64,000 nt of DNA from Sinonovacula constricta. Its lineage: Eukaryota > Mollusca > Bivalvia > Cardiida > Solecurtidae. The stretch covers positions 39,283,647 to 39,347,646 of the forward strand of contig CM017563.1 in the NCBI GenBank assembly GCA_007844125.1, read 5' to 3'. The stretch's first letter is position 1; the number at the start of each line of letters is the position of its first letter. This document shows positions 33,205 to 45,169 of the stretch, one piece after another. The notes beneath the pieces are model-generated. The model did no database searches and had not been told where the DNA came from. It saw nothing but the letters and a program-made list of their open reading frames with translations. A program made the position numbers and the translations under genes.

Positions 33205-36200
33205 TCATTTAGGTTTTACGGCACACCGACACTAAACAGGTCATACGGCGCCGAATATAAAAAAGTTTAATGCGAATAGAGAATAATCAGGTTGAAACTA
33301 TACTATGGGCGTAAAATATAGAAAAATACAAAATCTATCAGATTAATGTAATGAGAACTATAATAACTATAATAAATATGAGACAATAGGTTAATATTTT
33401 AAACGGTTTCTGTTTATGAACAGATGACAGAGTGGACCCAATCTAGACCTGAACATTTCTGTCAGAAAGAAAGCTATCAATGAATATTGGTAAACGACCT
33501 CTGAGATCAAGGTCACCTAAATCCTTTAAAATCCCATGTGTCCAAGTCGTGTCATAAGCCTTTTCAATATAAAAAATTACAGCTACAAGTTGTTCCTTCT
33601 TGATAAAGCCAACACGAATGAGTGTTTCTGAACGAACAAGATGATCTGCTGTGCTACGTGGATGTCTGAATCCACTTTAAATTTCTGAAATTTGGTTGTT
33701 GGACTCTAGATATCAGGCAGATAAGTTTATTATTGATCAATCGTTCTAGAATTTTACAAATACAGCTTGTCAGAGCAATAAGTCTATAGCTTAGAGGATC
33801 TGTTTGGGTTCTTACCTTGTTAATGAACTAGAATAATGAAGGATTTTTTCCAAGAATCAGATAATTACCGGATATCCAAATTTCATTTAAGATTGACAGA
33901 AGTAAGTTTAGAGATCGATTTGGTAAATGTTTCAAAAACTGGTACGGTATGTCATCTAGACCAGCAGCGGTATCATGCAATTTATTTAGAGCATTTTTTA
34001 GCTCTTTCAAGGAAAAGGATTGATTGTAAGTTTCTTTTTTATAAGATTTAAAATGAACCTTTTTCCCTTTCAACAGAGTGTTTAAAGGTTTGAATTTAAG
34101 TCGATGAGATGTTTTGGGCAAAATGTTCAGCCAATGTGTCCGAAATGTTTTGTTTATCTGTTACCACGGTACGATTTGTTTTAAGTTGGTTAACAGTTGA
34201 ATATGATGGTTGACCGCTAATCTATTTAATAGCAGACCAAACGTTTTTGATGGAAGTCTTGCCATTTATTTTTGAAATATACTTTTGCCAAGATGATCTA
34301 TTTTCATTAGTCCGGCCACTTTAAGATCGTTCTTTTTTAAGTTTTTTTTAATATTTTATTTCTGAGATTCAAATATACAGGTACAGATTTTCATTTCTAA
34401 AGTAAATGATAACATAACCGGTTATATACAAATTGTAAACAACATAGCATATTGTAGATATACAAAACGTGTACATGCACAGCCGTCACACTATTGATAG
34501 TGGATGGAATAATTTGGTAATAGGGCTTAAATTTTATGAAAAATGAAAAATGTACATACTATTCTTTCTTTAAAAACTATACTGAGAAAAAAGTATGTAT
34601 TAAAAATACAACTACAATAGCATTAAAAAGAAATGATAGTGTGGTTAAAATTTAGTCACAATGCACTTAATAACAAAAGTATTTATTTTTTGTGTCTTAA
34701 TTATTGAATATTTTATTATATAAACTGGATTTTATTTTACCAAAGTACGAAAATTGAGATCTTGTTTGAATGTTAATTTATGTTCATTACATTGCTATTG
34801 ATTTAAAATTATCAGATTCTTATTTCTGTTGTCTTAATATATATATTTGATACACATTTAAATTCTACTGATGTGCATGGAGTATATCTGTATATTAAAT
34901 CTGTTGCAATTACACTGTTATTTGTGTTTGTTAAGTTTGTTATCAAAATTAAATTGGACAATTAGATAGGATCAAGATCAATGTTGGGTAATCAATAAAT
35001 AGAGAAACATTTAAAATAAAAAAAGTGATATGCAATGAGATTGGTTTTGAGCACAAATGTATAACCAATATTTATTTGTATACATCATTAGCTGATTAAC
35101 AGAAGAATAGTTGTACAACATATTGATGCTTGTACAAGACGATATGTAAGTGAATAATCCGTCTTAATGTACTAAAAATTTATTGTATATGGTTTATTAA
35201 ATTTATAAGTTCTTTTTTAAGGTTATTAGGGTTTGTATCGGTAGGGCGAACAACAAATTGCTTTTATGCCGCCCTACGTTTACGAATAGATGTTTTACAC
35301 TCTTCATTAAACCAAGCCTTATTAAGTTTTGATTTAGTCGGGGTCTTAGATATACACCTTTCTGCTATATTGTGAAAAGTGTTTGAAGATGCGACAATTT
35401 TGTCATCTACATTTTCTATTGAAGTTGGGTCAAGTTGGGTCAAGTTCTGCAGAACAAAATGCTGAGAACAGGTCCAGTTTGCACTGTCCATTTTGCAACG
35501 AGGATTATCGTCGCATATTGGCGAAGTATAGTTTGTTAGAATAAAATGAATGTGATCACTTCCACAAAGGTAATCGTGTACATCCCAAGTGTAATCTAAA
35601 TATACAGAGGCGTGACATAATGTAAGATTTAAAGATGAATAATACCCAGTTGCGGGGTGCTAGTATGTTGGCTTTTTATTATTGAATAGGCATATATCAT
35701 TATGAGCAATACAGCTTTCTATCGTCTTGTTCATATTATTAAAGTCAAAACATCCCCATAGCGGATTATGACTAATAAAGTCTCCAACGAGTATATATGG
35801 AGTAGGCAGCTGGTTAATAAGATTATCTAAATCATCTTTAGATACATTTAAATTCGGTGAAAGATAGACAGAGCAAATAGTTACAACTTTATGCAGGGTT
35901 AAATGAATAGCAACAGCTTGTACGTTTGTGTCAAGTTCGACTTGAGCGTGTGGCAATTAGTAGTTGACAATTATTGTCGATCGTCCAGATGCCCTCTCGC
36001 AAGCTGTATGTATATGATTATAACAAGTATAGCCCTTAAAATCAAACTTATCAGAGTCTTTAAGAAAGGTTTCCTGAAGACAAAGGACAGCAGGATTTAG
36101 CGTAGATAATAGAATATGTATTTCATTGTAATAGCCCTTAAGACCTCGGAAGTTGCAATGAATGATTCTATTATTCATGGGATTATTTAACTTAATTTGT

Positions 36201-36908
36201 GTAGACTATATTTGATGGTGCTTTTACAGGTGGCCTTCGTGGTTTTCTAGTGTCCGATGAAGACTCCATTAGACACTAGAATTTGTTTCGATGGGTGTCT
36301 ATCACACGAGTGTTTGGAGCAGTGGGAGGACTCTGTCTTTTCCTCTGCCCCGAAGGACCAGGTGTCTCCTTAGAGGAGACCTGATCCTTTGCTGCAGGCT
36401 TGTTTTGTGCCTTTGCATTATTCTTCACAGAATGACTTGAAGAAGCAGTCTTTTTGACAGAGGGAGAAGTCGGAGTCTCAGAAGATTCCGATACCTTGTA
36501 TTTGGAAGGAATGATGACTTAGTCAGAAGTTTGATCACCAGTCGGGACCTCATACTGGGTGAAATTGTCCTTGTGCTCTGAGATGCTTTTTATGGTTGCT
36601 GCGGATTTTGTTGCGCCATTAGCAAGTTGCCTTGTCTTTTGCCAACTTTCTTGCTTCAGGAAAGGAGATGCTAATTGTGTACTTTATTTTTTGTACTTCT
36701 TTTTCTAGTTTTCAGGCAGGGCAATCCCTGGATTTGGTTTCATGTGGTCCAGCACAATTAACACATTTAAGTGGGTTGGGACATGCGTCTTCTCTGTGCT
36801 GGTTTGACTGTTCACCGCAACGTGGTCAACGGTCGTCCGCCTTGCACTGGGACTCGTGGTGGCCGAATTTCTGACAAGGAAAACACCGAAGGGGATTGGG
36901 AGTTGGGA
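33205..36908 (-). pseudogene. I/Nimb-type LINE, minus strand, with internal deletion and insertion
   Basis: From right to left: ORF1 zinc-knuckle region ('NPLRCFPCQKFGHHESQC', 'LKCVNCAGPHETKSRDC', 36650-36908) and its Ser/Pro/Thr-rich C-terminus (36190-36600). Next ORF2 begins at 36178 ('MNNRIIHCNFRGLKGYYNEI') with the APE-type endonuclease to about 35240 ('PYILVGDFISHNPLWGC'). The reverse transcriptase N-terminal half follows ('DTAAGLDDIPYQFLKHLP', 34121-33828). Then a degenerate RT section (to 33420) is joined directly to the 3' UTR (33205-33400), so RNase H is deleted. An 880-bp foreign block splits it at 34329-35221. Stops and frameshifts throughout. It has no target-site duplication I can see on the right, where it abuts a CR1/L2-like element. 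Confidence 0.85.
34329..35221 (-). mobile_element. Retroposed insertion with 13-bp target-site duplication
   Basis: The 13-mer 'gttcttttttaag' occurs exactly at 34329-34341 and 35209-35221 and flanks about 870 bp of AT-rich sequence unrelated to the LINE around it. Removing the insert and one 13-mer restores the LINE's continuity. On the minus strand the insert ends 'GAAATAAAATATTAAAAAAAA': an AATAAA signal followed by a short poly(A), the mark of an mRNA-derived retrocopy or a 5'-truncated poly(A) retroelement. No coding sequence recognised, so it could be a 3' UTR. Confidence 0.8.
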
Positions 36909-37114
36909 AAGCGATGCAGTAGGCGGGAGGGACTAGGTCACAGGACAAGCCGATATGATCACATAAATAACGTGGAACATTTATGGGTTAAGAAACATGT
37001 AGATGACAATAACTTTATTAGCTATTTACAGTGCTTTTACATTATTGGTTACAATACAAGAACTAGAAGTATTCACTCTTTACGAGGGGGGGGGGGGGGG
37101 GGGGGGGGGGGGGT

Positions 37115-37164
<50 letters not shown>

Positions 37165-39172
37165 CTATTTGAATTATTTAGTTAAAACTTAAAAAAACAA
37201 TTATATATCAAGAATATGTCATAACTTTACTGACAGTTTTGTTTTATACATTAAGAGTGCATTATATAAAGATATGCAGGATATTATTTTGTATATTTCC
37301 AACGTATCCCCAGAAGGATAAGTAATATATGACAAAATACAAGAGAAAAATGGAAGAAATATAATGACAGTAATATAGAAACTTTACAAAATATATATAT
37401 AAACATTGTACGGTATGTCGTCCCAATGTGCTGAAAGGTTTAACAAAATAGACGAAGCTCTAGCCAGGTTTCGAACCAGTTACTCGACGACGGACAATTT
37501 ATTTATACTACAAAGCATGGTGCAAAAGTATACATGTAAACCCAGGGGAGGTTTTACGTTTTATACGTCACTTTAAAACAGCATTTGACGGACTGGTGCA
37601 TCAAAAATTATTAAGAAGTATACATAAAAGTGAAGTGCGTGGTAATTTATTTCGTATACTTATATCTATGTATTATAAACTACGCGGATTTGTACAAATT
37701 TGTCCGAATAAAACCACGGCATTTTCCCATGTAATATTAGAATCCGGCAAGGGGACGTTACAAGTACAATAATTTTTAATTTGCATAAAAACGAGTTAGT
37801 TCCCTTTCTCCGAAATAAAGGACATAGAGGTATATTTGGAACAAACGAAATAATTTACATTATATGCATTTTTTTCGAGGATGACGTTGCCAATTGCGCC
37901 GATACAGCTGTCGAACTTCAGTCTCAGCTTAATTCAATTTATCAATATTGTAATAACACCGGAATGTCTACTAATGAAAATAAAACCGAAATAATTGTAT
38001 TTAGAAACGGTGGTCCGTTAAGATCATATGAACAGTGGTTTTTAAATGGTAATCCAGTTAACATTACATCAGTGTATAAGTATATGGTTCTTCGTTTTAC
38101 CCATGAGTTTCCCTGGAATAAAGCTAAATTAAAACTTGCTTCACAAGGCAAACAATCTGTTTAAATCTTACCATAGAACATTTAGAAAGTTTTCACACAC
38201 AGATCATTTTAAGTTGTTTCATTCTATGGTAAAGCCCATTTTAACATATGGCGCAGAAATTTATGGAACTGATATCTTAGATATTCTTGAGCAGGTAAGT
38301 CCAGTATTGTAAAGATTTTCTTGGCGTAAATACTTATGTTAATGATAATGTTGCATTAGGAGAGTGTGGGAGAACGCCTTTATGAATTGATAATCATGTT
38401 AAAGTCATAAAGTATTGGTGCACACTTATTTGCATGCCAAATTAAAGTATCCGAAAAACTGTTATATGATGTTCCAGCACTACTGGAAGAAAAAACTGGG
38501 CGTCAGCCGTAAAACATTTACTTTTTCAGTATGGATTTCGTCAAGTTTGGATTAGTCAAAACATTGGCAATGTTAATATATTTCTACTTTATTTTAAGCA
38601 AAGACTATTGGATTGTTGTTTGCAAAATTGGCATGACAGAATTCAAAATTCACCACGTTGTGATACTTATAAATATTTAAATCCAGAAAAAAATCTAATT
38701 ATTGATATGCCTTTTTACTCAAAATAAAACCTTTAGCCAGATTTAGAGGTTCGAATGACAAATAATTAAGTGAAACTGGGCGACATTTAAGGATCCCCAG
38801 AACAGATCTTATCTGTAGATTTTGTTCTCTTATAACTAAAACCAGGTATACAGAAGACGAATTTCATGTATTTTTTGTTTGTCATAAATTTATCCAGGAA
38901 AGACAAAGGTATATTTTTCAGGGGCATAGCGGAGAATGTAATTTTCAAAATTTCTGTAACTTATTACGATCTAATAACGATGATACAATTAAGGGTATTG
39001 CCTTTTTTGTACACGAACTATTGAAACATAAGGACAATGACTGATTTTTTATTATTATTTACATGTATTGTTGATAGATGGATACAACAGATTGTTATAT
39101 ATGTTACACTAAAATTGTTTTTGAGCCGGTGGCCTGTATTTACAAAATAAACGAGTTGGGTTGAGTTGAGTT
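36908..39172 (+). pseudogene. CR1/L2-like LINE, unit A copy (partial endonuclease, RT, 3' end)
   Basis: Begins inside the linker before the endonuclease ('gcagtaggcgggagggact' matches 46635). It reads 'VKKHVDDNNFISYLQC', then after a poly-G tract another endonuclease piece ('DMQDIILYI', 'YVSPEG'). A deletion at about 37400 then joins to the RT ('AERFNKIDEALARFRTSYST'). The RT continues to 'FFEDDVANCADT' (37868 onward), where the expected FADD box reads FEDD, and 'NENKTEIIVFRNGGPL'. Several frames run to the 3' UTR, ending 'aaataaacgagttgggttgagttgag' with a TTGAG repeat tail. Homologous to 45590-54432 in unit B. CR1/L2 placement is by architecture (no RNase H, pentanucleotide tail). Confidence 0.8.
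37086..37163. repeat. Poly-G tract, 78 bases with one T
   Basis: Only one T (37114) breaks the run. It lies within a roughly 195-bp stretch absent from the homologous position of unit B (about 46777). Such a long homopolymer inside a coding relic may be a sequencing or assembly artefact or a real expansion. Gly-rich open frames over it are artefacts. Confidence 0.9.
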
Positions 39173-41608
39173 GAGTAAGGACCCAACAGATCTTCTTTTC
39201 TAAGCTATAGACCTTTTGCTCTGACGAGCTGTATTTGTAAAATCTTAGAACGAATAATAGACTTGTATCTTGATTCCAACAACTTAATTTCAGAATATCA
39301 AAGTGGATTCAGACACCAACGTAGCACAGTCGATCATCTTGTTCGTTTAGAAACATTTATTCGTTATGACTTTATCAAGAAGGAACACCTTATGGCTGTG
39401 TTTTTCAATCTTGAAACGGCTTATGACATGACTTAGAAGCATGGATTTTAAAGGTTTTAGGTGACCTTGGTCTCAGGGGTCGTTTACCAATATTCATTGA
39501 CAGCTTCCTTTCTGACAGAAATTGTCAGGTCAAGATTGGGTCCACTCTGTCATCTGTTCATAAACAAGAAAAAGGTGTCCCCCCTGGGTAATATTCTAAG
39601 TGTTTCTAACATAAAAATAAATAATAGTATAAAAACCCTTCATTAAGGGGTTGACTGTTCACTTTTTGTGGACGATTTCGTTATTTGTTACGCTCTAAAA
39701 ATATGAGCACAATTGTAAAACAATTACAACAATGTCTAAATAACTTGCAAAATTAGAGCAACACTAACGGATTTAAATTTTCTCCAACCAATACCAACTA
39801 CATTTCTACATTTCTGTCAGAAACAAGGTCTTCATATTGACCCTGAATTGTTCTTAAATAACGTTCGTATTCATTCCCGACGACCAGGAAACTAAGTTTC
39901 TCGGAGTTATTTTTGACAGGAAAGTGACTTTCTTCCACATATCAATTACATCAAGAAGAAATGTCTCAAGACTCTTAACTTGCTTAAATATTTATCCCAT
40001 ACAGACTGGGGAGCCGATAGGAAAACATTTTTACTTCTGTACCGTTTCCTTATTCGGTCTAAATTAGATTACGAAAGCATACTCTATGGTTCTGACAGGA
40101 GGTCCTATCTCTAGATGCTGGACGTAGTTCACAACCAGGGACTACGTCTAGCTCTAGGAGCATTCAGGACATTTCCAGTACAGAGCCTTTACGTCAAAAC
40201 CAACGAACCATTATTATACTTTCGTCGCGAGAAACTTTCATTGCAGTATATAATTAAACTTATATCTACCACTGATAGCCCAACGTTTTATTGTGTTTTC
40301 AGCCCTAAACATGAAGAACTTTTTGATCGATCACCTAAAGCCATCAGACCTCTTGGTTTAAGGCTTAAAGGTAGCATAAAAACATCAGGTATAAAACTCG
40401 ATAGCATTTCTGAAAACCCCACAGTTGAACATCCACCATGGCAACTCCGCTCCACTGATGTGAATTTAGAGCTCTGTAAAAAAAAGTCGAACACAGATCC
40501 TTTGATTTTACGATCTGAATTTCTCGAACTTCGTGACAAGTATTCTGATCACCTTCATATATATACCGATGGTTCAAAGACGGACACTTACGTTGGCTGT
40601 GCCTCCGTAAGTAATAGCAACTGCATTAATCAAAGACTAATTAACAACTCGTCTATCCTCACCGCCGAAATCCAGGCTATAAATCTAGGCCTTGATTTCA
40701 TTTCAGAACATCCCGGTGAAAGATATGTTATATTGTCAGACTCATTATCTGTATTGCAGAGCATAAGTTCACTAAATTATTCAAATCCACATGTTCGCAC
40801 TGTTCTTGTCAAACTTCAAAGTTTATATGACGCTAACGAAATCTCTTTCTGTTGGCTTCCTAGTCATGTAGGCATCCGTGGAAACGAGGAAGCAGACAAG
40901 AGTGCAAAATCTGCCTTAACCTTCACAGAGACAGATCTTTGCATCCCATACACTGATTTTAAATCACTTATTAATCAATATATTTAAACCAAATGGCAAA
41001 CAAGTTGGGACAATACTGTTGATAACAAATTACACGCTATTAAACCTAACGTCGGTGCCAATGTCTCTCTTTGCAGAAAAAAGAGGCGGGAGGACGTGGC
41101 TCATACCCGCTGTCGCATTGGACGTGTTAGATTAACTCATTCATATCTTGTAAAAATATTATTTTAAAAAAGTAAAGTTCAAACTGTATTGTTCCTTGCC
41201 AAGAACCACTGACAGTCAACCATATTTTATTACAGTGTATCGACACAGACCATATTCGGTCGAAGTATTTTAATGCTAACAACATATACGAACTGTTTAG
41301 GACAGTGTCGGATTCTAAACTAATTTGCTTCTTGAACGAGATTAATATTCTTAATAAGTTTTTAATTTAATAAACTGTTTATTTACCAACCGTTATACAT
41401 TTTTAACCGTTTAACATATTAACTAACTTTCAATTAAAATCCACATTATTTTAACCCGATAGATTTTTGTATTTTTTCTATATTTTACTTTACTCACATA
41501 GTTTAGTTTTATACTCATTATGCTCTATTCACTTTAAACTTCTTTATATTCGGCGCCGTATGGCCTGTAAAGTGTCGGTGTGCCGTAAAACCCAAATAAA
41601 TAAATAAA
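39173..41608 (+). pseudogene. I/Nimb-type LINE, unit A copy (RT part, RNase H, 3' UTR)
   Basis: Starts at the RT position where the CR1/L2-like element had inserted ('aaggacccaacagatcttc'). RT pieces are broken (39173-40110, with a degenerate 'FVDDF'). From 40115 a 290-residue frame stays open: RT thumb/connector, then an RNase H domain with D152 in 'YTDGSK', E185 in 'TAEIQ', D209 in 'LSDSLS' and D261 in 'GNEEADKSAK', i.e. the complete D-E-D-D set. It stops early at 40987 (TAA), before the usual C-terminus that continues in broken frames to about 41340. The 3' UTR ends 'gtgccgtaaaacccaaataa' with an (AAAT)n tail. The RNase H degrades the RNA of the RNA-DNA hybrid in active elements. Confidence 0.9.
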
Positions 41609-43365
41609 TCATTGGAGTATGAATTTTGCAGACAGGTTGCTAATTTTATTTTGCCTTTTGTTAATGGCACTGGTTGAGATGTGACTTGTAGTTGCTTTGT
41701 CACTTTACATTTGTTACTCTGCCAGTATAGTTAAGGTCTAATTTAACTCCTTTATGAACTGATGTTTTTGTTTAACTTCAGGTTTTGAAATAATTTTAAA
41801 TTAAATTGTGTCTGTTTATGTGTGTTGCATTATACGTTTATTTTCTTAAACATAATAAATCATCTGGCACGAAGATGTGCCTGATATTTCCAATACAATA
41901 CATTTCTTTTTTTTTCTCGACCTGAATGAACGTCGGAGCTAAGTGATGCGCAAATGTAAAGTATAACTGGTAAGGCCAAGCAAACGGTAATGCTGAGTCT
42001 GTCCCGTGGATACAGGTTTGACTCTAGTTTAATATGTATTTCTCGTCCAAACTGCAAAGACAGCCAACACATACAAAGCCACAACTGTTGCTACTTAAAC
42101 AAAACGAGATATAATTAATACAACCTTTTTATAACATATATTATTGTGTCAATGATCTTGAACCTCTGCATTAACGTATCTACCTAGCTGCTTATAAAGA
42201 TATCATATGATATGTCGGAGATCAATTATTTTGAATCAATACAAATATCGTATCGATCTATACGAATATCTATCGATCAATACGAATATCGTAGCAATCA
42301 ATACGAATATCGTATCGATTGTTTTGATCGATACCCGCCCTAGTGGTCAGTACAGCGAAAGGTTTCCGGTGTAAGGAGTGTGTCAATTATCTAGATGTGA
42401 TTCGTTGAACAATGTGGACTCTTTATATTTATTGAAAGCCACAATAATGGTATGACCCAATCATTGTAAAGACATATGCTTATGTATATTTACACGGGAA
42501 GAATTTTAGCAAAGTTTGTATAAAACGTTTTATTACGCATTATTTAAGTTGATGTACTAAAATATTAATCAACTTGCATGAGTTTGCCCTAACCGAGTCT
42601 TACTATCTTAGCTGTGTGTCATTTTCAAACAAATCGGACCAAAAAGCAATCTTTTTCTTAATCATAACAAGAAGTATATTAAATTACGCCGTGTTGGTGA
42701 GTCTGTATCACGTTAAGTGTGTCTATCTCTATGTCGTTTAGTCTCCAAAAATTAACGGTGATAATGGTCTGCTATTAAAAATGATATAAATGTCGAGACC
42801 TACCTACGATCATACAAAGTAATAAGTTGTTTATAATGTTAGACGCATATGGGACGGCTTTGATGTAATATTTCTTGATTTAAAGAAACACTTTTCAAAT
42901 TATTAGCAAATAACATCTAAAACGATTGACAATTTCGATGTTAAGGCAATATTAATAACATCAATAAAAGGTAGTATTAAACACTCAACCATCGTAGTAC
43001 TTAAGAGATATTTAAGCTTACAAAACCTTATTATATTGCGTGTAACTCATGGATACAGGTATAAAAAAACGTCTATAACACATGTAATGTACTAATTTAA
43101 AACGATTTTTTAAACAAAATAGGGATTCCATTTTATTAAAGTGTTGACAGAAAATAACGACAATTATAATAATCTGAACATTATGAAATATGCATTCCTA
43201 TCGAAAAAAGACAGCTACGGAATATAAAGAATATAGGTATGTACAACTGCGGACATTGTTAATTTTACACATATTTTTTTCTTAAATAATCAGGGATAGT
43301 ATTTTCATACAACACGACTGATGAAAACAAGATTCTAACTTATTACAAACTGTCCATTAGATGAC
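41608..43365. repeat. Segmental duplication unit A, region downstream of the receptor gene
   Basis: Base-by-base similar to 56800-58571 (same order: 'gacaggttgctaattttatt', 'atctggcacgaagatgtgcctgatatttcc', palindromic array, 'gccctaaccg', 'cgagacctacctacgatcatac'). Noncoding, presumably the region 3' of the receptor gene and between genes. Short open frames (e.g. 41860-42084) are not kept in the other copy. Confidence 0.85.
42226..42335. repeat. Palindromic array (cgatacgaatatcgtatcgat), unit A
   Basis: Four imperfect 21-22-bp units, each close to its own reverse complement, followed by 'ttttgatcgatacccgccctag', whose reverse 'CTAGGGC(T)GGGTATCGAT' looks like the terminus of a DNA transposon (hAT-like). 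The same array is at 57409-57520. Confidence 0.65.
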
Positions 43366-43371
43366 TTTATT
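43366..43371 (-). promoter_or_regulatory. Poly(A) signal AATAAA, receptor copy A
   Basis: AATAAA on the minus strand about 765 bp beyond the stop of the tail exon, conserved at the matching place in copy B (58572-58577). It would give a 3' UTR of about 0.8 kb. An open frame within this 3' UTR (43371-43634, counterpart 58613-58843) is probably noncoding. Confidence 0.4.
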
Positions 43372-44134
43372 CAGGAAATACAACTTTTTATGTAAATAGA
43401 ACAAAAGCAAAAGCTGAATTGATAATATGCATTACTAGAGTAAGTATTTTCCTGTTTACATAATAAGGTTCGATAACTGAAAGACTGACTATTAAAATAC
43501 AATGTTTTTGTGCAAAAATGACACATATATAATAAATCACCGCTAGAAAGAAACAAACGTTTATTTAAAAGAAATAAGATATACTGCTTAAGTGATGAGA
43601 TTATTATACTCATGTCTAGTTTACAGCATGACATTAATATGTGAGTTAATAAAAACGCACACCATAACGAGATCTAGCTTAAAAACACGTGCGGGTACTA
43701 AAGTTATGTCATAAAGAAAGTGTATGCGATTATACCATTACATATAAAAAGTCCTTCACCTCGCTCAAGTTATGTTACAAGCAAATATATTTTCCCTCAA
43801 TTGTCAATGATTTGTGAATCGCAGAATATAAAAGTCTGGTTACCGATGGAGAAATAGGTTAAAGAATTAATCGTTGTTGCTACATTCTTTTCGAAAGGTT
43901 GTTTATGATAGCTTTTCTGCATTAAGTGTGTGCCTAATCAAATATTGCCAACTACTAGAGCGGTTGATGTGACATAACTAGCCATATTTTTTCACAATAT
44001 TCTTTTGTATCAATCTTTTTCGAGTTCGCGTATTACATTGCGGACACGGGTTGTCCAGTTGTGATTGAAACCCTTCTCCAGAATCTCTACCACTAGCATC
44101 AGGTCCATGTCCTGATTCTGCGGTCGCTACTTCT

Positions 44135-44441
44135 CTAAGGCTGTGAGCCCTGGATGGAGACGAAGGACGAGGTCAAATTCTCGGCTGTCTCCTTTGGCAG
44201 TGTAAAATCGGCAAAAAATTCCTTCGACACAAAACTTATGTTATCATTTACAGCGTGACCCTGGTCATAGAGTTGTTCTGCTGGAGTGAGGGACTCTGTT
44301 TTACCCATCGTTTCCAGACCTCGTTTGGCTTTGCCACAAGGAGACGGAGAGTAGCAAGGGTCCATGACATCCTCATTTAGATCAGTGTAAATATGACTCT
44401 CGATTTTTTCTTCCGAATGATTTATGCTGCTATACATATTC
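44135..44441 (-). pseudogene. Receptor copy A, terminal cytoplasmic-tail exon
   Basis: Same exon as 59354-59663 with an acceptor ACATAG before base 44441 and a stop at 44135. It encodes about 101 residues, including 'NMYSSINHSEEKIESHIYTD' with paired YSSI and YTDL motifs, a Cys/Pro patch 'DPCYSPSPCGKAKRG', and 'LTPAEQLYDQGHAVNDN'. The frame is intact and most differences from copy B are substitutions, with a small length change after NHS. In this unit the transmembrane exon and four others are deleted (junction at 44611), leaving this exon to splice from the propeller exon at 44682-44823; phases still match. Called a pseudogene because a membrane receptor can no longer be made, though a shorter protein is possible. 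Confidence 0.7.
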
Positions 44442-44681
44442 CTATGTAATATTAAAAGAAGTTTCAGGAGACATGAAAATTAATTTTGACAATAAATACA
44501 TAATTATTCGATCGCACTTATCAAAAGTAAATAAAAACAAACATCGACGATAATCACTTATTTCCGTGCTTGTGATAAAGACACTTAAATAACGCACCAC
44601 AAACCCCGTTTGTATGTCAAAAAGCCATATAATACAATCGCTGAAAATTGTTAAAGCAAAGTATTGACAGGGAAGACTTAC

Positions 44682-44823
44682 CGTGTGTTCCTATCAGGTA
44701 CGAAAAAGACAAGGTGCTCAGTTACATCAAGAGCGATTGGTCTGTAACCTTTTCGTTCGTATAATATATTCTGTTGTCGATATATAGTATCATTTTTGCT
44801 GTAGCAGTAGTACAGGACTGGAT
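44682..44823 (-). pseudogene. Receptor copy A, beta-propeller (LY) exon
   Basis: 142-bp exon with acceptor TTTTCAG before 44823 and donor CG|GTAAG after 44682, almost identical to 63077-63218. It encodes 'PVLYYCYSKNDTIYRQQNIL' and 'ALDVTEHLVFFVPDRNT', a beta-propeller blade of the LDL-receptor YWTD/LY type. It ends with two bases of a codon; the tail exon at 44441 begins with one, so direct splicing across the deletion keeps the frame. Confidence 0.7.
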
Positions 44824-45169
44824 CTGAAAATGGGAAAGGATCTTACATGCAGTGTTCTGCCCAAATCTTATCGATGTAAACTTTGGAAAAGGAAGCAAAC
44901 ATTTTTCCTTTTCAATTATAAAGAAGTTTCATCGGACAGAAATAGTAAAATTTGTATTTTCGAAAAAATCCTGTTTTAGAATGTTCACTTTTATCATGGA
45001 CAAGCTCATTGTAGGGCATTACCATTCTAGACGCGTCTGTGTGATATATGTATATTCATCATTGCAGCTCTCGTAGAACCAACACACAATTCACGAGACA
45101 AAATATTATCATCGCAAACCCTAAGTATGGTCGTTATTCATTTGTGCAAGGTAAGGTTCTGTACGGTGG

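Noticed and set aside
36771..37185. Gly-rich protein
   Set aside because: Product of the poly-G tract inside a LINE relic.
43371..43634. ORF kept in both duplicated units (twin 58613-58843)
   Set aside because: Similarity is that of recent duplicate DNA; it lies in the probable 3' UTR of the receptor and has no domain.
44852..45076. Identical ORF in both units (twin 63247-63471)
   Set aside because: Lies in a receptor intron on the opposite strand; identity reflects the young duplication, not selection.
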